Source: JAKJEP01 sp964580995
GTDB lineage: Bacteria; Planctomycetota; Phycisphaerae; Sedimentisphaerales; SM23-30
Reading direction: 5' to 3'
DNA length: 64,000 bases
Assembly (NCBI GenBank): GCA_964580995.1
Contig: CAZOMV010000015.1
Location: 3,607-67,606, forward strand
In this document: in pieces, positions 17,501 to 26,293 of the stretch
Numbering within the stretch: position 1 is the stretch's first letter
How the letters are laid out: every line of letters begins with the position of its first letter
Notes under the pieces: model-generated
What the model was told of the DNA's origin: nothing
The model's database searches: none
Seen by the model: the letters and a program-made list of their open reading frames with translations, nothing else
Translations under genes and position numbers: made by a program

Positions 17501-18837
17501 AGGCTCATACTCAAAAGGGTCGGACCGCCGGCATCCTGATCGAGGCTGATGTTCCAGGTGCCCAGGTAATCGAGGGCTGCGAAACAGCCGTCGGCGGGTG
17601 AGTCATTCCGATGCAAGGCGATCCAGGGAACCAGATTATCGCTTCGTTCTCCCAAAAGACTGCGGTGATAGGAATCGCTCATCGCTGCTTTTTGCAAAAC
17701 ACCCTGATTCGGCCGGCTGGTGCCGCCGCAAAGCCAGTAATTGGTGTAGGAGGCTGACTCCGTACCATTCATACTTAGCAGAAACGGCATGGGCGAACGG
17801 AGGATTTCATTTTCCGCACCGGTATTCTGGAGTGTTACCCATTGCCGCAGGATGGGAGTTCCCGGATAAGCGATCACGCGCAGGCTGGCTTGTAAGGACG
17901 GGCGGGTTAAAAGGATTTCCAGTAGCACGGCCGGTCTGCCGCCGGCGTTTACGCGGGATACCCCGGCTTTTTCCACTTTCCAACTGCTGAAAGGATTGGA
18001 AAGCCGGCTAAGCGGCCCGGCTTTTTCTTTAATCCGCACGATACTGACCGTGGCTTGCCCACTACTGATCGCCGCTTCACCATCCAAGGTAATTACGCCG
18101 CTTTCCGGCGCCTGCCAGATCCGCATCAGGGTGTAGGAATTTCGCAGTGCGAAGGCGCTGTTGCTGATCCCGTGCGTTTCGAAAGGGGCACGATAACCGG
18201 TGGCGACCCGAACGGGAACGGCCCCCTTGCCCAGGTCGATGGAAGAGATTTCACCCAATTCCTCCAGACATCCGGTACCGGTGGCATTATGACAGTAGAA
18301 CCAAACCGGTCCCTGACCGAGTGCGGTATCTTCGGTGGAAACATAACTTTGGCCATTGGCATACTTCACGGTGGTGGCCCATTCCACCGTAATCCAGGCG
18401 GCATCCTGGGCGGCGAGGGCACAAAAACCAATCCGGTCTCCTTTTTCGACTTCTATACTCACCTGGTCCGCGGCAGGATTCGCCGCGGATTGCGGGTTTA
18501 TGGTTTTACTCCAAATTTTTTCGAGATGATAAGGCCCGGTGAAAGATGCCGCTTCCAGACCGAAGGGAGCGCCGGCGGTTTCCGGCAAGACATACTCTGT
18601 CGCCGGCTGGGTCAGTTTATTCAGGTAGCTGGCCAGATGGAACTGCCCCTCCCGGCATTCAAAGACCTGCTCCACGGAGCCGGTGCCGATGGTCCAGCGT
18701 TGACCGGAGGCTTCCGATCGTGCGTAGGCATCGGCCACGGTGACTTCCGCGGCGGATAGGGCATTCGGGATGGTAATCAGGGCAATTCCCAGAAAAAATG
18801 TAATAAAACGAATATTCCTATAACATGTATCCATCAT
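14509..18837 (-). CDS. large secreted alpha-galactosidase-like protein with two malectin-like domains
   Basis: The protein is 1442 aa with an N-terminal signal peptide (cleavage near LSAAE). The middle has LREMGFDMLWDDAGWAKYPG and KWLIWFVGRPS, the layout of clan GH-D (GH27/GH36-type) catalytic barrels. It is followed by a beta C-domain, an FnIII-like segment (DTWVSYYEVKRDN), a sugar-binding-like domain, and two C-terminal malectin-like repeats that each end in LYAVRLKFAE or LYAVHLKFAE. RBS CAGGAGT is 8 nt before the ATG. It leads a two-gene operon with the GH99-like protein. Substrate cannot be told from sequence; alpha-galactoside or a related residue is a guess. Confidence 0.78.
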   Translation of the reverse strand: MMDTCYRNIRFITFFLGIALITIPNALSAAEVTVADAYARSEASGQRWTIGTGSVEQVFECREGQFHLASYLNKLTQPATEYVLPETAGAPFGLEAASFTGPYHLEKIWSKTINPQSAANPAADQVSIEVEKGDRIGFCALAAQDAAWITVEWATTVKYANGQSYVSTEDTALGQGPVWFYCHNATGTGCLEELGEISSIDLGKGAVPVRVATGYRAPFETHGISNSAFALRNSYTLMRIWQAPESGVITLDGEAAISSGQATVSIVRIKEKAGPLSRLSNPFSSWKVEKAGVSRVNAGGRPAVLLEILLTRPSLQASLRVIAYPGTPILRQWVTLQNTGAENEILRSPMPFLLSMNGTESASYTNYWLCGGTSRPNQGVLQKAAMSDSYHRSLLGERSDNLVPWIALHRNDSPADGCFAALDYLGTWNISLDQDAGGPTLLSMSLPSLADYPLAPGERLDLPVVTTGVFHQNLDNMGVHLYNWQYEYMWDYTNPDYYAQTKWPVAWFACTRNLQEQFTARLAHLDMDADLLREMGFDMLWDDAGWAKYPGWPVPDSYSSVFQASYEGPDYANTLRYLNRMDMKWLIWFVGRPSLGIMGTKIASWGNFQWRTDGFGRSDLQSDRAFRTNTEQFLNRFPQASFHTCCGGSRYAHQFEIQRLADVNYLSDSGRGPEVNYYFSYLETPDKWLDGIEVLINGCKYNQDTSRQLLCLAPLWSFRADSPEERQMLRLDNQIYHFLLSEGVAGRWSYVFHPAVSGDDPMYYFQRTSYDRTRACIILRHRSPNPVTIRPGGLLPDHSYVVGFDSTKQTTTRTGADLMENGIGIEQQKPGELIYLGLPNRPGHGKDTAAPQAPGSAVKRFDVNIGHSGVGIYWSAGSDDTWVSYYEVKRDNQVLGKVSKGNYYFDHSEGWNLEENYEVRTVDGDGNQSQWIPAVSLPGKPKSFHALGGHFPAAGRDGWSAETTTDDQTFAPMTWVPPARNPGGDLGGTPNQPGGVEGYWEGAGTARVGRGWQQASLQTVCVRSWTAPYAGQIRVLGRAAKEYFRQTLGTAQRVKIMLNQQTIWPDSGAWADVSLNELAGAAHDLHLTVHTGDVLRFMVDRSEDPENAILAWMPQILYEVKSPEKQMGSVVRILCGSDKQYVDQTGNLWSADRYYTGGKTYAAAAEIQNAAPTEKDQPLYQQGRCGKDFTYAIPAQPGLYAVRLKFAEPEFEWSFQRPFNLDINGARVLTNYDICWLAKGPRRAYEKVFHNLVPDKNGQLVLRFTNGLEPVSGTKGDALVQAIEIVPENNTAIRVNAGSNKPWIDWNSQAWLADTEHPATEVLVSAKPLSQATPTLYDQGIYQTAISGREISYQFPAEPGLYAVHLKFAELWLDQPGRRPMNIKINGRTCWSDWDPALAAEQLAQAADLRVENIVPDSLGHINITIQATGENNAILHGLEIE

Positions 18838-18983
18838 TAGGTTTTACTCCTGATAAAGAACTGAATTTTCCGGGGTTTCTCAGATACCATTTTATAGCAT
18901 AGCTATACAACTAATCCACATTCTGGTTATTTTACTTTCGCGGAGAAGGTTGTGCAACCATTTATCATTATTGGGGGGTTAGA

Positions 18984-19004
18984 CTTCCGGAAGGAAGCCG
19001 GAAG
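18984..19004 (-). terminator. hairpin downstream of the AI-2E-family gene
   Basis: CTTCCGG and CCGGAAG form a perfect 7-bp stem with a 7-base loop, placed 23-43 bases past the stop of the minus-strand gene ending at 19027. There is no clear T-run, so it is only a possible terminator. Confidence 0.35.
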
Positions 19005-19026
19005 ACCTTAGCTTGCCGGTACGGTT

Positions 19027-20208
19027 CTAATCGGAAGGGTTGTCTTTCGGAGTCGCAATCGTATTTGATGCAGCCGCTGGTTTCTGGGAAGCGCGAGATC
19101 GGGGCTGGATGAGAATCTCATTGGCGAGACTATACCCGACAGCCAGAAGCGTCGGGCCTAAAAACACTCCGATAAAACCAAAGGTCATAATACCGCCGAT
19201 CACCCCGATAAAGGTCACGATAAATGATAATTTGGAGCCGCGGCTGATGATATAAGGTTTGATAAAATTATCGATGGTGCTGATTACGAGCGTGCCATAG
19301 GCAATCATGAAAATTCCCCAGCCGGTTTGGCCGCTGGCAAAAAGCCAGGCCGCTGTGCCCAGCCAGACCAGCACCGGCCCGGCGGGCAGGAAACTGAGGA
19401 AAAAGGTCAGCATCGCCAGCAGGATGGGGGAGGGAACCCCGGCAATGGCAAAACCGATGCCGGCTACCGTTGCTTGCGCCAGGGCCGTGCCGATGATCCC
19501 ATACACCACACTTCGCACCGTGGCTTTGACCACATCCATCAGGTGCTGGGCATAGTCCCCGCTGATCTGTTGAAAACCCTCCCGCAAGCGCTCTACCACG
19601 ACCACGCCGTCGCGGTATAGAAAAAACGCAATCAGAACGCTGATCGCCAGTTCGAAAATCCCGCTAGCGACCCCCAGACTATGCTGCAATAACCAGACTC
19701 CGGCCCCCTGAAGATGCGGTTTTAGCCAGCTCATGGTCGTGCCGCTGTTGGCCACCAGTCGGGTCCAGTATTCGTCGAACGCCGTTCCAATGACCGGTAT
19801 TCGTTTCACCCATTCCGGGGGGGCGGGTAAGCTGGCCTCGCCATGCGATTTCAGCCATTCAACGGCGTAATAAATACTGTCGGAAATTTGCAGGCCAATC
19901 AGAAAAAACGGGATAAAAAGCACCAGCAAAAGGATAATGACCATCAGACCGGAGGCAAGGGTTTTTCGCCCGCGGAGCCATTTCAGCAGCAGTTCATAGA
20001 TAGGCCAGGTGGCAAAGCAGAGGATGGCCGCCCAGAGAATAGGCAGTACAAACGGCCGCAAGACATAACCGCAACAGGCAATGATCGCGATAATCAGGGC
20101 CAAGCCAGCAATCTGTTCAATTTTTTGTTTGTTCTTGATCAAGGTATCCGGTCTTACCTCTAAACTGGGATTTTCCAGATCGCCTTGCCCGGCTACATCG
20201 CCGAGCAA
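19027..20208 (-). CDS. AI-2E family (PerM/UPF0118) membrane transporter
   Basis: The protein is 393 aa with about eight membrane segments: two pairs at the N-terminus (AGLALIIAIIACCGYVL, VLPILWAAILCFATWP), then a soluble loop, then a C-terminal bundle containing the family motif GTLVISTIDNFIKPYIISRGSKL. These proteins export small molecules or ions; the AI-2 name is historical. The start is uncertain because no ATG exists: TTG at 20208 or TTG at 20142, the latter with GAGG further upstream. It is divergent from gyrA. Confidence 0.85.
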   Translation of the reverse strand: MLGDVAGQGDLENPSLEVRPDTLIKNKQKIEQIAGLALIIAIIACCGYVLRPFVLPILWAAILCFATWPIYELLLKWLRGRKTLASGLMVIILLLVLFIPFFLIGLQISDSIYYAVEWLKSHGEASLPAPPEWVKRIPVIGTAFDEYWTRLVANSGTTMSWLKPHLQGAGVWLLQHSLGVASGIFELAISVLIAFFLYRDGVVVVERLREGFQQISGDYAQHLMDVVKATVRSVVYGIIGTALAQATVAGIGFAIAGVPSPILLAMLTFFLSFLPAGPVLVWLGTAAWLFASGQTGWGIFMIAYGTLVISTIDNFIKPYIISRGSKLSFIVTFIGVIGGIMTFGFIGVFLGPTLLAVGYSLANEILIQPRSRASQKPAAASNTIATPKDNPSD

Positions 20209-20361
20209 TGCTATTCTTATTTTACCGTGCGGTTCTGCTGCGTCTATTTTTTTATGGTTTTTTCGCTGGTTATGGCAGACTCGAACGAATGGCGGCCTGC
20301 TTTTTTATAATTTGTTATTGATAAATCATTTAGAAAATATTCAGAAACCCTAAAAGAATCA

Positions 20362-20390
20362 TTGCTGAAACCCATATTTCACGGTAAAAT
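20362..20390 (+). promoter_or_regulatory. candidate promoter of gyrA
   Basis: TTGCTG (20362-20367) and TAAAAT (20385-20390) are separated by 17 bases. Transcription would start near 20397, 34 nt before the GTG start. The -10 matches 5/6, the -35 only 3/6. Confidence 0.5.
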
Positions 20391-20430
20391 GCCCTATTCT
20401 AAAAATGGACTGTAAGAGAGGATTGATTCC

Positions 20431-23076
20431 GTGGAATCTGAAGAGAAAATAGAGACAAACGAAGGAAAAATTGAGGATCTTTCGATTCTGGATGAATTGA
20501 AGGATTCGTATCTGAATTATGCGATGAGCGTGATCATCAGCCGGGCGCTGCCGGATGTCCGGGATGGGCTGAAGCCCTCCCAGCGGCGGATCCTGGTGGC
20601 GATGAACGACCTGAACCTGGGGCCGCGCAGCAAACACCGAAAATGCGCCAAGATCATCGGGGATACCAACGGTAATTATCACCCACATGGCGATCAGGCT
20701 ACCTACGGGACCCTGGTGCGTATGGCTCAGGAATGGAACATGCGTCAGCCGCTGGTGGATCCACAGGGGAATTTTGGGAGCGTTGACGATGATCCACCCG
20801 CCGCGATGCGATACACCGAAGCCCGGATGACCACCGCCGCCACCGATATGATGGCGGACATCAAGCGGGAGACCGTCGATTTTGTTCCGAATTATGACGA
20901 AACCATAACCGAGCCGCTGGTGCTGCCGGCGAAATTTCCGAATTTGATTATCAACGGGTGCACGGGGATTGCGGTGGGGATGGCGACCAGCATGCCGCCC
21001 CACAATCCGACGGAGGTGTGCGACGCCCTGATTAAGCTGATAGACGATCCCGATTGCGGGCTACGGGAACTGATGGAAATCATTCCCGGCCCGGATTTTC
21101 CCACGGGCGGTTTGATTTGCGGCCGCAAAGGAATTATCGACGGTTATACCACCGGCCGGGGCATCCTGACCGTTCGAGCCAAGTATCATACGGAACAGAC
21201 CAAGCGGGACCGGACCCTGATCATCATCGATGAGATCCCCTATCAGACCGTAAAATCGCAAATCGTCATAAAAATTGCTGAGTGTGTCAATGCGGGGACG
21301 ATCACGGAGATTTCCGATGTACGCGACGAGAGCGACCGCAAGGGGATGCGGATTGTCATCGAAATCCGCAAGGACGCCGAACCGGAAATTGTGATCAACC
21401 AGCTTTTTAAGCATACGCAACTGCAAAACAGTTTCAGCATTATCAATATTGCCCTGGTGAGTAACCGTCCGCAGACCTTAAATCTCAAGCAGATTCTGAG
21501 TTATTATCTCGACCATCGGAAAGAAGTTATTCGCCGCCGTACCCGCTACCTGCTGCGTAAAGCCCGTACCCGTGCCCATATTGTCGAGGGTTTGCTGCTG
21601 GCGCAGAGCGATATCGATGAAATCATCCGCCTGATCAAGCAGTCGCCGGATGTGCCGTCGGCCAGGCTGGCGTTGATGCAGAAACCGCTGCGGCTGATTG
21701 AAAGCCAGACGCTCAAGCGATTGTTACCCGAAGAGTTTGTCCGGGAAAAGAGCACGACGGATCAGTTCCTGACCGGGCCGCAGGCGGATGCGATTTTGGT
21801 GATGCAGTTGCAGCGGCTGACGGGTCTGGAAGTGGAGAAGCTGGCCACGGAATTTGCGCAGTTGACGGAAGAAATTGCCGGTTATGAAGCCATTCTGGCC
21901 CATGAAGAACTGGTTCTGGACATTATTCGCGAAGACATTTATGAAATGAAGGAGAAATACGGCAATCCGCGGCGTACGGAGATTACGGGGGAGGCGACGG
22001 AATTTAATATTGAAGACCTGGTGGCGGAAGAAGAAGTGGTGGTTACCATCAGCCATGAGGGCTATATCAAGCGGATGCCGATCGACACCTACCGCAAGCA
22101 GGGGCGCGGCGGCCGGGGCATTATCGGCAGCGATACCAAGGAAGGGGATTTTATCGAACACCTCTTTATCGCCGGTACGCACGATTATCTGCTGTGTTTT
22201 ACCAACCGGGGCCGGTGCTACTGGCAGCGGGTGTATGATGTTCCCTCTCTGACCCGCCAGAGCCGGGGCCGCAGTATCGCCAATCTTCTGCAGATGGTCA
22301 AGGATGAGCAGTTGGCGGAGATTCTGCCGGTTCGTCAGTTTGACGAGCGGATGCTGGTGATGGCTACGCAAAACGGGGTAATCAAAAAGACCCCGCTGGC
22401 GGCGTTCAGCAACGTGCGGCGTTCGGGGATCAATGCCATTTCGCTGGATCCCGGCGATGATGTGATCGGTGCCCGGATTACCGGGGATAATGACGAAATT
22501 ATACTCGGTACCCATGACGGCATGGCTATCCGGTTCCCGGAAGATGATGTGCGGGCGATGGGCCGGACGGCCCGGGGCGTGAAAGGGATTTCGCTGCGTA
22601 AGGGGGACCAGGTGGTCGATATGGTGCTGGCCAGTACGGGGCATAGCCTGCTGACGGTGTGCGAGAACGGCTTCGGCAAGCGGACGGATCTGGATGACTA
22701 CCGCATCCAGAAGCGCGGCGGGCTGGGCCTGATTAATATCAAGACGACCGAACGGAATGGCAAGGTTGTGGCTCTGAAGGCGGTGGCGGATACCGACGAC
22801 CTGATGCTCATCAGTGCGCACGGGATTATTATGCGGACGGGTCTGGAACAACTGCGGGACATCGGGCGCAATACCCAGGGTGTCAAGCTCATCCGGCTGG
22901 ATGAGGGGGATAAACTGGTGGCGGTGGCCCGTGTGGTCAAGGAAGAGGAAAAGGAAGGCGGCGAAGAAGCCGACCAGACGGAAACCCCCGTTGCGGAGTC
23001 CGAACCGGCGGAAATCGACCGACCCGCCGCGGAAGTGGAACCGGAAGAAACCGAACCGTCCGCTGATAATGAGTGA
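20431..23076 (+). CDS. gyrA: DNA gyrase subunit A
   Basis: The protein is 881 aa with a GTG start and AGAGGA 9 nt upstream. The breakage-reunion domain has the catalytic Tyr128 in AAMRYTEAR. The C-terminal domain includes a GyrA box, QGRGGRG, near residue 555, which marks gyrase rather than topoisomerase IV, and ends in an acidic tail of about 50 residues. Positions equivalent to E. coli Ser83 and Asp87 are Gln89 and Gly93 (HPHGDQATYG), so the usual quinolone-anchoring residues are absent. gyrB is not adjacent. It is convergent with tsaD, with only 3 bp between stop codons. Confidence 0.96.
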   Translation: MESEEKIETNEGKIEDLSILDELKDSYLNYAMSVIISRALPDVRDGLKPSQRRILVAMNDLNLGPRSKHRKCAKIIGDTNGNYHPHGDQATYGTLVRMAQEWNMRQPLVDPQGNFGSVDDDPPAAMRYTEARMTTAATDMMADIKRETVDFVPNYDETITEPLVLPAKFPNLIINGCTGIAVGMATSMPPHNPTEVCDALIKLIDDPDCGLRELMEIIPGPDFPTGGLICGRKGIIDGYTTGRGILTVRAKYHTEQTKRDRTLIIIDEIPYQTVKSQIVIKIAECVNAGTITEISDVRDESDRKGMRIVIEIRKDAEPEIVINQLFKHTQLQNSFSIINIALVSNRPQTLNLKQILSYYLDHRKEVIRRRTRYLLRKARTRAHIVEGLLLAQSDIDEIIRLIKQSPDVPSARLALMQKPLRLIESQTLKRLLPEEFVREKSTTDQFLTGPQADAILVMQLQRLTGLEVEKLATEFAQLTEEIAGYEAILAHEELVLDIIREDIYEMKEKYGNPRRTEITGEATEFNIEDLVAEEEVVVTISHEGYIKRMPIDTYRKQGRGGRGIIGSDTKEGDFIEHLFIAGTHDYLLCFTNRGRCYWQRVYDVPSLTRQSRGRSIANLLQMVKDEQLAEILPVRQFDERMLVMATQNGVIKKTPLAAFSNVRRSGINAISLDPGDDVIGARITGDNDEIILGTHDGMAIRFPEDDVRAMGRTARGVKGISLRKGDQVVDMVLASTGHSLLTVCENGFGKRTDLDDYRIQKRGGLGLINIKTTERNGKVVALKAVADTDDLMLISAHGIIMRTGLEQLRDIGRNTQGVKLIRLDEGDKLVAVARVVKEEEKEGGEEADQTETPVAESEPAEIDRPAAEVEPEETEPSADNE

Positions 23077-23079
23077 AGT

Positions 23080-24114
23080 TTATAGATCCGCGTGGGAGGC
23101 GTGCGGGCCGAGATAGAGGTCGGCGGTGAGTCCGGCTTGTAATTTGTGCCAGGCCAGGCCGGCCACCATGGCGGCGTTGTCGGTACAGTATTTTTTTTCC
23201 GCGATCATCAGTTTGAGATGTTCGTGGTTGCAGGCGGTTTGCAGTTGTTCGCGGAGGGCGGAATTGGCCGCCACGCCGCCGCCGAGGAGTATGGTTTTGG
23301 CCTGCTGCTGGCGGGCAGCCAGGAGGGTTTTTCGTATCAGAACATCGATCACGGCGGCCTGGAAGCTGGCGGCGATATCGGCGATCTCCTGGGGAGTCAT
23401 TTGCGGAACACGATCCTCCCCGAGCATGTTCTGGCCGCGGCAGTGGTAGAGGACGGCGGTTTTCAGGCCGCTGAAGGAAAAATCCAGGCTGTCTTTTTCC
23501 AGATAGCTGCGTGTGAAATGAAAGGCTTTGGGATTGCCGGTGCGGGCTGCCTTTTCGATGGAAGGGCCGCCGGGATAAGGTAACCGGAGGATTACGGCGA
23601 CTTTATCGAAGGCTTCGCCGGCAGCGTCGTCGCGGGTGGAACCGAGGAGTTTCAGTTCCAGCGGATGGCGGCAGGAATACAGACTGGTGTGCCCGCCGGA
23701 TACGACTAGGGCTACCGCGGGGAAACAATTCTGGTCAGCATCCAGCATGACCGCCTGGAGGTGGCTGTGGATGTGATTGACGGCGATGAGCGGTTTATTC
23801 CAGGACCAGGCCAGCGTTTTGGCGGCGGTAACGGCAATAATCAGCGAGGGGGTCAGGCCCGGACAGGCCGCCACGGCAACGGCGTCGATCTGGCTGGGGG
23901 TGACGCCGGAGCGGTCAAAGGCTTCGTGAAGGACCGGCAGGAGGTTTTCGATGTGGGCACGGGCGGCGATTTCGGGCACCACGCCGCCGTATTTTTCGTG
24001 GATCTTGCCCTGGGAGGCAATGACGGAGCTGAGCACCTCCCGGCCGTCGGCCACGATGGCGGCGGCGGTTTCGTCACAGCTCGATTCCAGACCTAATATG
24101 ATTGTTTTTTTCAT
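23080..24114 (-). CDS. tsaD: tRNA N6-adenosine threonylcarbamoyltransferase TsaD
   Basis: The protein is 344 aa, of normal length. Motifs: GLESSCDETAAAIV at the N-terminus, GGVVPEIAARAHI, metal-binding NHIHSHL, the ATP-binding GGHTSLY, and GGGVAANSALR. TsaD transfers the threonylcarbamoyl group from TC-AMP to A37 of ANN-decoding tRNAs in complex with TsaB and TsaE, none of which lies in this window. The ribosome site is weak. It is convergent with gyrA and divergent from the PHP-domain gene. Confidence 0.97.
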   Translation of the reverse strand: MKKTIILGLESSCDETAAAIVADGREVLSSVIASQGKIHEKYGGVVPEIAARAHIENLLPVLHEAFDRSGVTPSQIDAVAVAACPGLTPSLIIAVTAAKTLAWSWNKPLIAVNHIHSHLQAVMLDADQNCFPAVALVVSGGHTSLYSCRHPLELKLLGSTRDDAAGEAFDKVAVILRLPYPGGPSIEKAARTGNPKAFHFTRSYLEKDSLDFSFSGLKTAVLYHCRGQNMLGEDRVPQMTPQEIADIAASFQAAVIDVLIRKTLLAARQQQAKTILLGGGVAANSALREQLQTACNHEHLKLMIAEKKYCTDNAAMVAGLAWHKLQAGLTADLYLGPHASHADL

Positions 24115-24141
24115 GCGTAGGGGATATAGTAGCGTTATTCG

Positions 24142-24153
24142 TTACATATGTAA
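24142..24153. promoter_or_regulatory. 12-bp palindrome in the tsaD/PHP divergent region
   Basis: TTACATATGTAA is a perfect palindrome in the 70-bp gap between two divergent genes. It could be an operator, but 12-bp AT-rich palindromes can also arise by chance. Confidence 0.25.
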
Positions 24154-24184
24154 ACGTTTTGTTGGACATTCACGGAGAAATCCC

Positions 24185-25492
24185 ATGTGTAATTCCCGTT
24201 TAAATCGAGTTTTGCGGCTGATCGGATTCATCATTTTTGCGGCCAGTGGATTAAGTTATGCTCAGGAGCAATCCGGAAGCGAGCTGCGGTGGTGGAAGGG
24301 AAATCTGCATGACCATACGCTATGGAGCGATGGGGATGATTACCCGGAGATGGTGGCGGCGTGGTATAAGGAGCACGGGTATCATTTTCTTTCGATTACG
24401 GACCACAATACCTGTGCGACGGAAGGGAAGTGGATTGATCCCAACTCAAAGGGCGGCATGACGGCCTATGAAAAATATGTGCAGCGGTTCGGCAAGGATT
24501 GGGTGCAGACGCGCGAGGAGGCGGGCAGCCTGAAGGTAAAATTACGGGCCTTGCCGGAATTTCGCAGCCGGTTAGAGGAACCGGGCCGGTTCCTTTTCAT
24601 AGCAGGTGAGGAAGTTAGCGATTCGGCCCTCGATTCCCCGGTGCATTTAAACGCAATAAATCTACAGGCTGTGATCCCGCCGCAGGGAGGGGGTACTATT
24701 TTCGAGGCGATCCAGAAGAATACGAACGCCATACTGGAACCGGGCAGGAGTACCGGCCAGCCGATTTTAGCGACGCTGAACCATCCGAATTTTTTCCTGG
24801 CACGGGCGGGTTGGCTGCCGAATACGGCGGAGGACGCGGCCCAGGTGGCGGGATTGAAGTTTGTCGAGGTTTTTAACGGCCATCCGGGCGTGTTCAATAC
24901 GGGCAATGGCACGCAGGTGGATATGGATCGCTGGTGGGATATTGTGCTTACCCAAAGGCTGGCGGACAAGAAGGGAGAGATTCTTTATGGTGTGGCGACG
25001 GATGATGCGCATAATTATCATGAGTTTGCACCCGGCCGGGCCAATCCGGCGCGCGGGTGGGTCATGGTTCGATCATCCGCTTTGCAGGCGGAATCCCTGA
25101 TCGCGGCGCTGGAGGCGGGGGATTTTTATGCCAGTACGGGCGTGGCGCTGGAGAAAATGGAATCCGACGAAAAGGAAATCCGGATTGCCGTTGCCCCGGA
25201 AGCGGGCGTTACCTATAAGATTCAGTTTATCGGGACGCGCCGCGGTTTTAATCCGCAGGGGACACCCATGACGGACGGTGAGGGCAAGACGATACCCGGC
25301 ACCTGCCGCTACGATGGCAGTATTGGGGCGGTGCTGGCGGAGGCGGAAGGGACTTCGGCGGCGTATCCTTTCGCGGGGGATGAAATCTATGTGCGGGCGA
25401 AGGTGGTTTCCTCGAAGATACAGGCCAATGGGGTTCATGCGGATGACCGGGAGTGTGCCTGGTGTCAGCCGGTCGTGGGAAAAGGTCAATGA
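24185..25492 (+). CDS. secreted PHP-domain phosphoesterase-like protein
   Basis: The protein is 435 aa. The ATG at 24185 has GGAG 8 nt upstream and gives a signal peptide (LRLIGFIIFAASGLSYAQ). The PHP domain starts at WKGNLHDHTLWSDGDD (the HxH metal motif), with SITDHNT (Asp-His) and later ATDDAHNY (Asp/His). PHP enzymes are metal-dependent phosphoesterases; a secreted version likely acts on envelope or extracellular phosphoesters, substrate unknown. A beta-rich C-terminal domain (from about residue 320) follows. It is convergent with pstB, so a phosphate-scavenging link is possible but not shown. Confidence 0.82.
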   Translation: MCNSRLNRVLRLIGFIIFAASGLSYAQEQSGSELRWWKGNLHDHTLWSDGDDYPEMVAAWYKEHGYHFLSITDHNTCATEGKWIDPNSKGGMTAYEKYVQRFGKDWVQTREEAGSLKVKLRALPEFRSRLEEPGRFLFIAGEEVSDSALDSPVHLNAINLQAVIPPQGGGTIFEAIQKNTNAILEPGRSTGQPILATLNHPNFFLARAGWLPNTAEDAAQVAGLKFVEVFNGHPGVFNTGNGTQVDMDRWWDIVLTQRLADKKGEILYGVATDDAHNYHEFAPGRANPARGWVMVRSSALQAESLIAALEAGDFYASTGVALEKMESDEKEIRIAVAPEAGVTYKIQFIGTRRGFNPQGTPMTDGEGKTIPGTCRYDGSIGAVLAEAEGTSAAYPFAGDEIYVRAKVVSSKIQANGVHADDRECAWCQPVVGKGQ

Positions 25493-25522
25493 ACCGGATC
25501 CCGTAAACTCACGAAGCCGCCG

Positions 25523-26284
25523 TCAACTAATGACGCCCTTGATGTATTCGCGGGTCATTTTTTCACGGGGATTTTCGAATAGTTCGGCGGCGGGGCCGTG
25601 TTCGATCAATTCACCGCAATATAAAAAAGCCACGTAATCGGCCAGCCGTTTGGCCTGGCGCAGGATGTGCGTTACGACGATGATGGTGTAGTCTTTTTTC
25701 AGGGTGAGGAAATTTTCTTCGATGCGGCGGCTGGAGTTGGGGTCCAGGGCGGAGGTGGGTTCATCGGCCAGAATGATGCTCGGCTCGACGGCCAGGCCGC
25801 GGGCCAGACAGAGCCGCTGCTGCTGGCCGATGGAGATTTTGGAGGCGGGGGAATGCAGGCGGTCTTTCACTTCGTCCCACAAGTTTGCGGTTCGGAGGTA
25901 ATGTTCGACGATACGGTCCAGTTCTTTTTTGTTTCTCTGGCCGTGGATGCGGGGACCATAGGCCACGTTATCGTAAATCGACATGGGCAGGGGCGAGGGG
26001 TTCTGGGAGAGCAGGCCCATCTTTTTGCGGATGCGGGTGATTTCCACGTCCGGATCGAAGATGTTTTCGCCGTCCAGCAAGATCTTACCGGTAACTTGTA
26101 CTCCCTCGACGGTATCGATCAGGCGGTTGAACGATTTGAGGAGAGTGGTTTTGCCGCAGCCGGAGGGGCCGATCAGGGCCACGATGTTCCGGTCGGGGAC
26201 ATCGAAGGTGATATTTTTCAGGGCCTGTTCCCGGCCGTAAAAAACATTCAGGTCCTGTACGCTGATATGGGCTTTGGCATCCAA
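25523..26284 (-). CDS. pstB: phosphate ABC transporter ATP-binding protein PstB
   Basis: The protein is 253 aa from the TTG at 26284, which has AGGAG 6 nt upstream; a TTG at 26290 touches the same AGGAG and is less likely. Walker A is GPSGCGKTT, Walker B is SIILADEP and the H-loop is VVTH. The signature is ISIGQQQR rather than the usual LSGGQQQR. It has PstB-specific context (NRLID, PSPLPMSIYDNVAYGPRIHG). It powers high-affinity phosphate import and is the last gene of the rrf2-pstSCAB run, 9 bp after pstA. Confidence 0.94.
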   Translation of the reverse strand: MDAKAHISVQDLNVFYGREQALKNITFDVPDRNIVALIGPSGCGKTTLLKSFNRLIDTVEGVQVTGKILLDGENIFDPDVEITRIRKKMGLLSQNPSPLPMSIYDNVAYGPRIHGQRNKKELDRIVEHYLRTANLWDEVKDRLHSPASKISIGQQQRLCLARGLAVEPSIILADEPTSALDPNSSRRIEENFLTLKKDYTIIVVTHILRQAKRLADYVAFLYCGELIEHGPAAELFENPREKMTREYIKGVIS

Positions 26285-26293
26285 GGGCAACTC

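Noticed and set aside
21724..22851. 375-aa minus-strand frame inside gyrA
   Set aside because: It is an antisense shadow of a well-conserved gene, with no ribosome site or recognisable motif.
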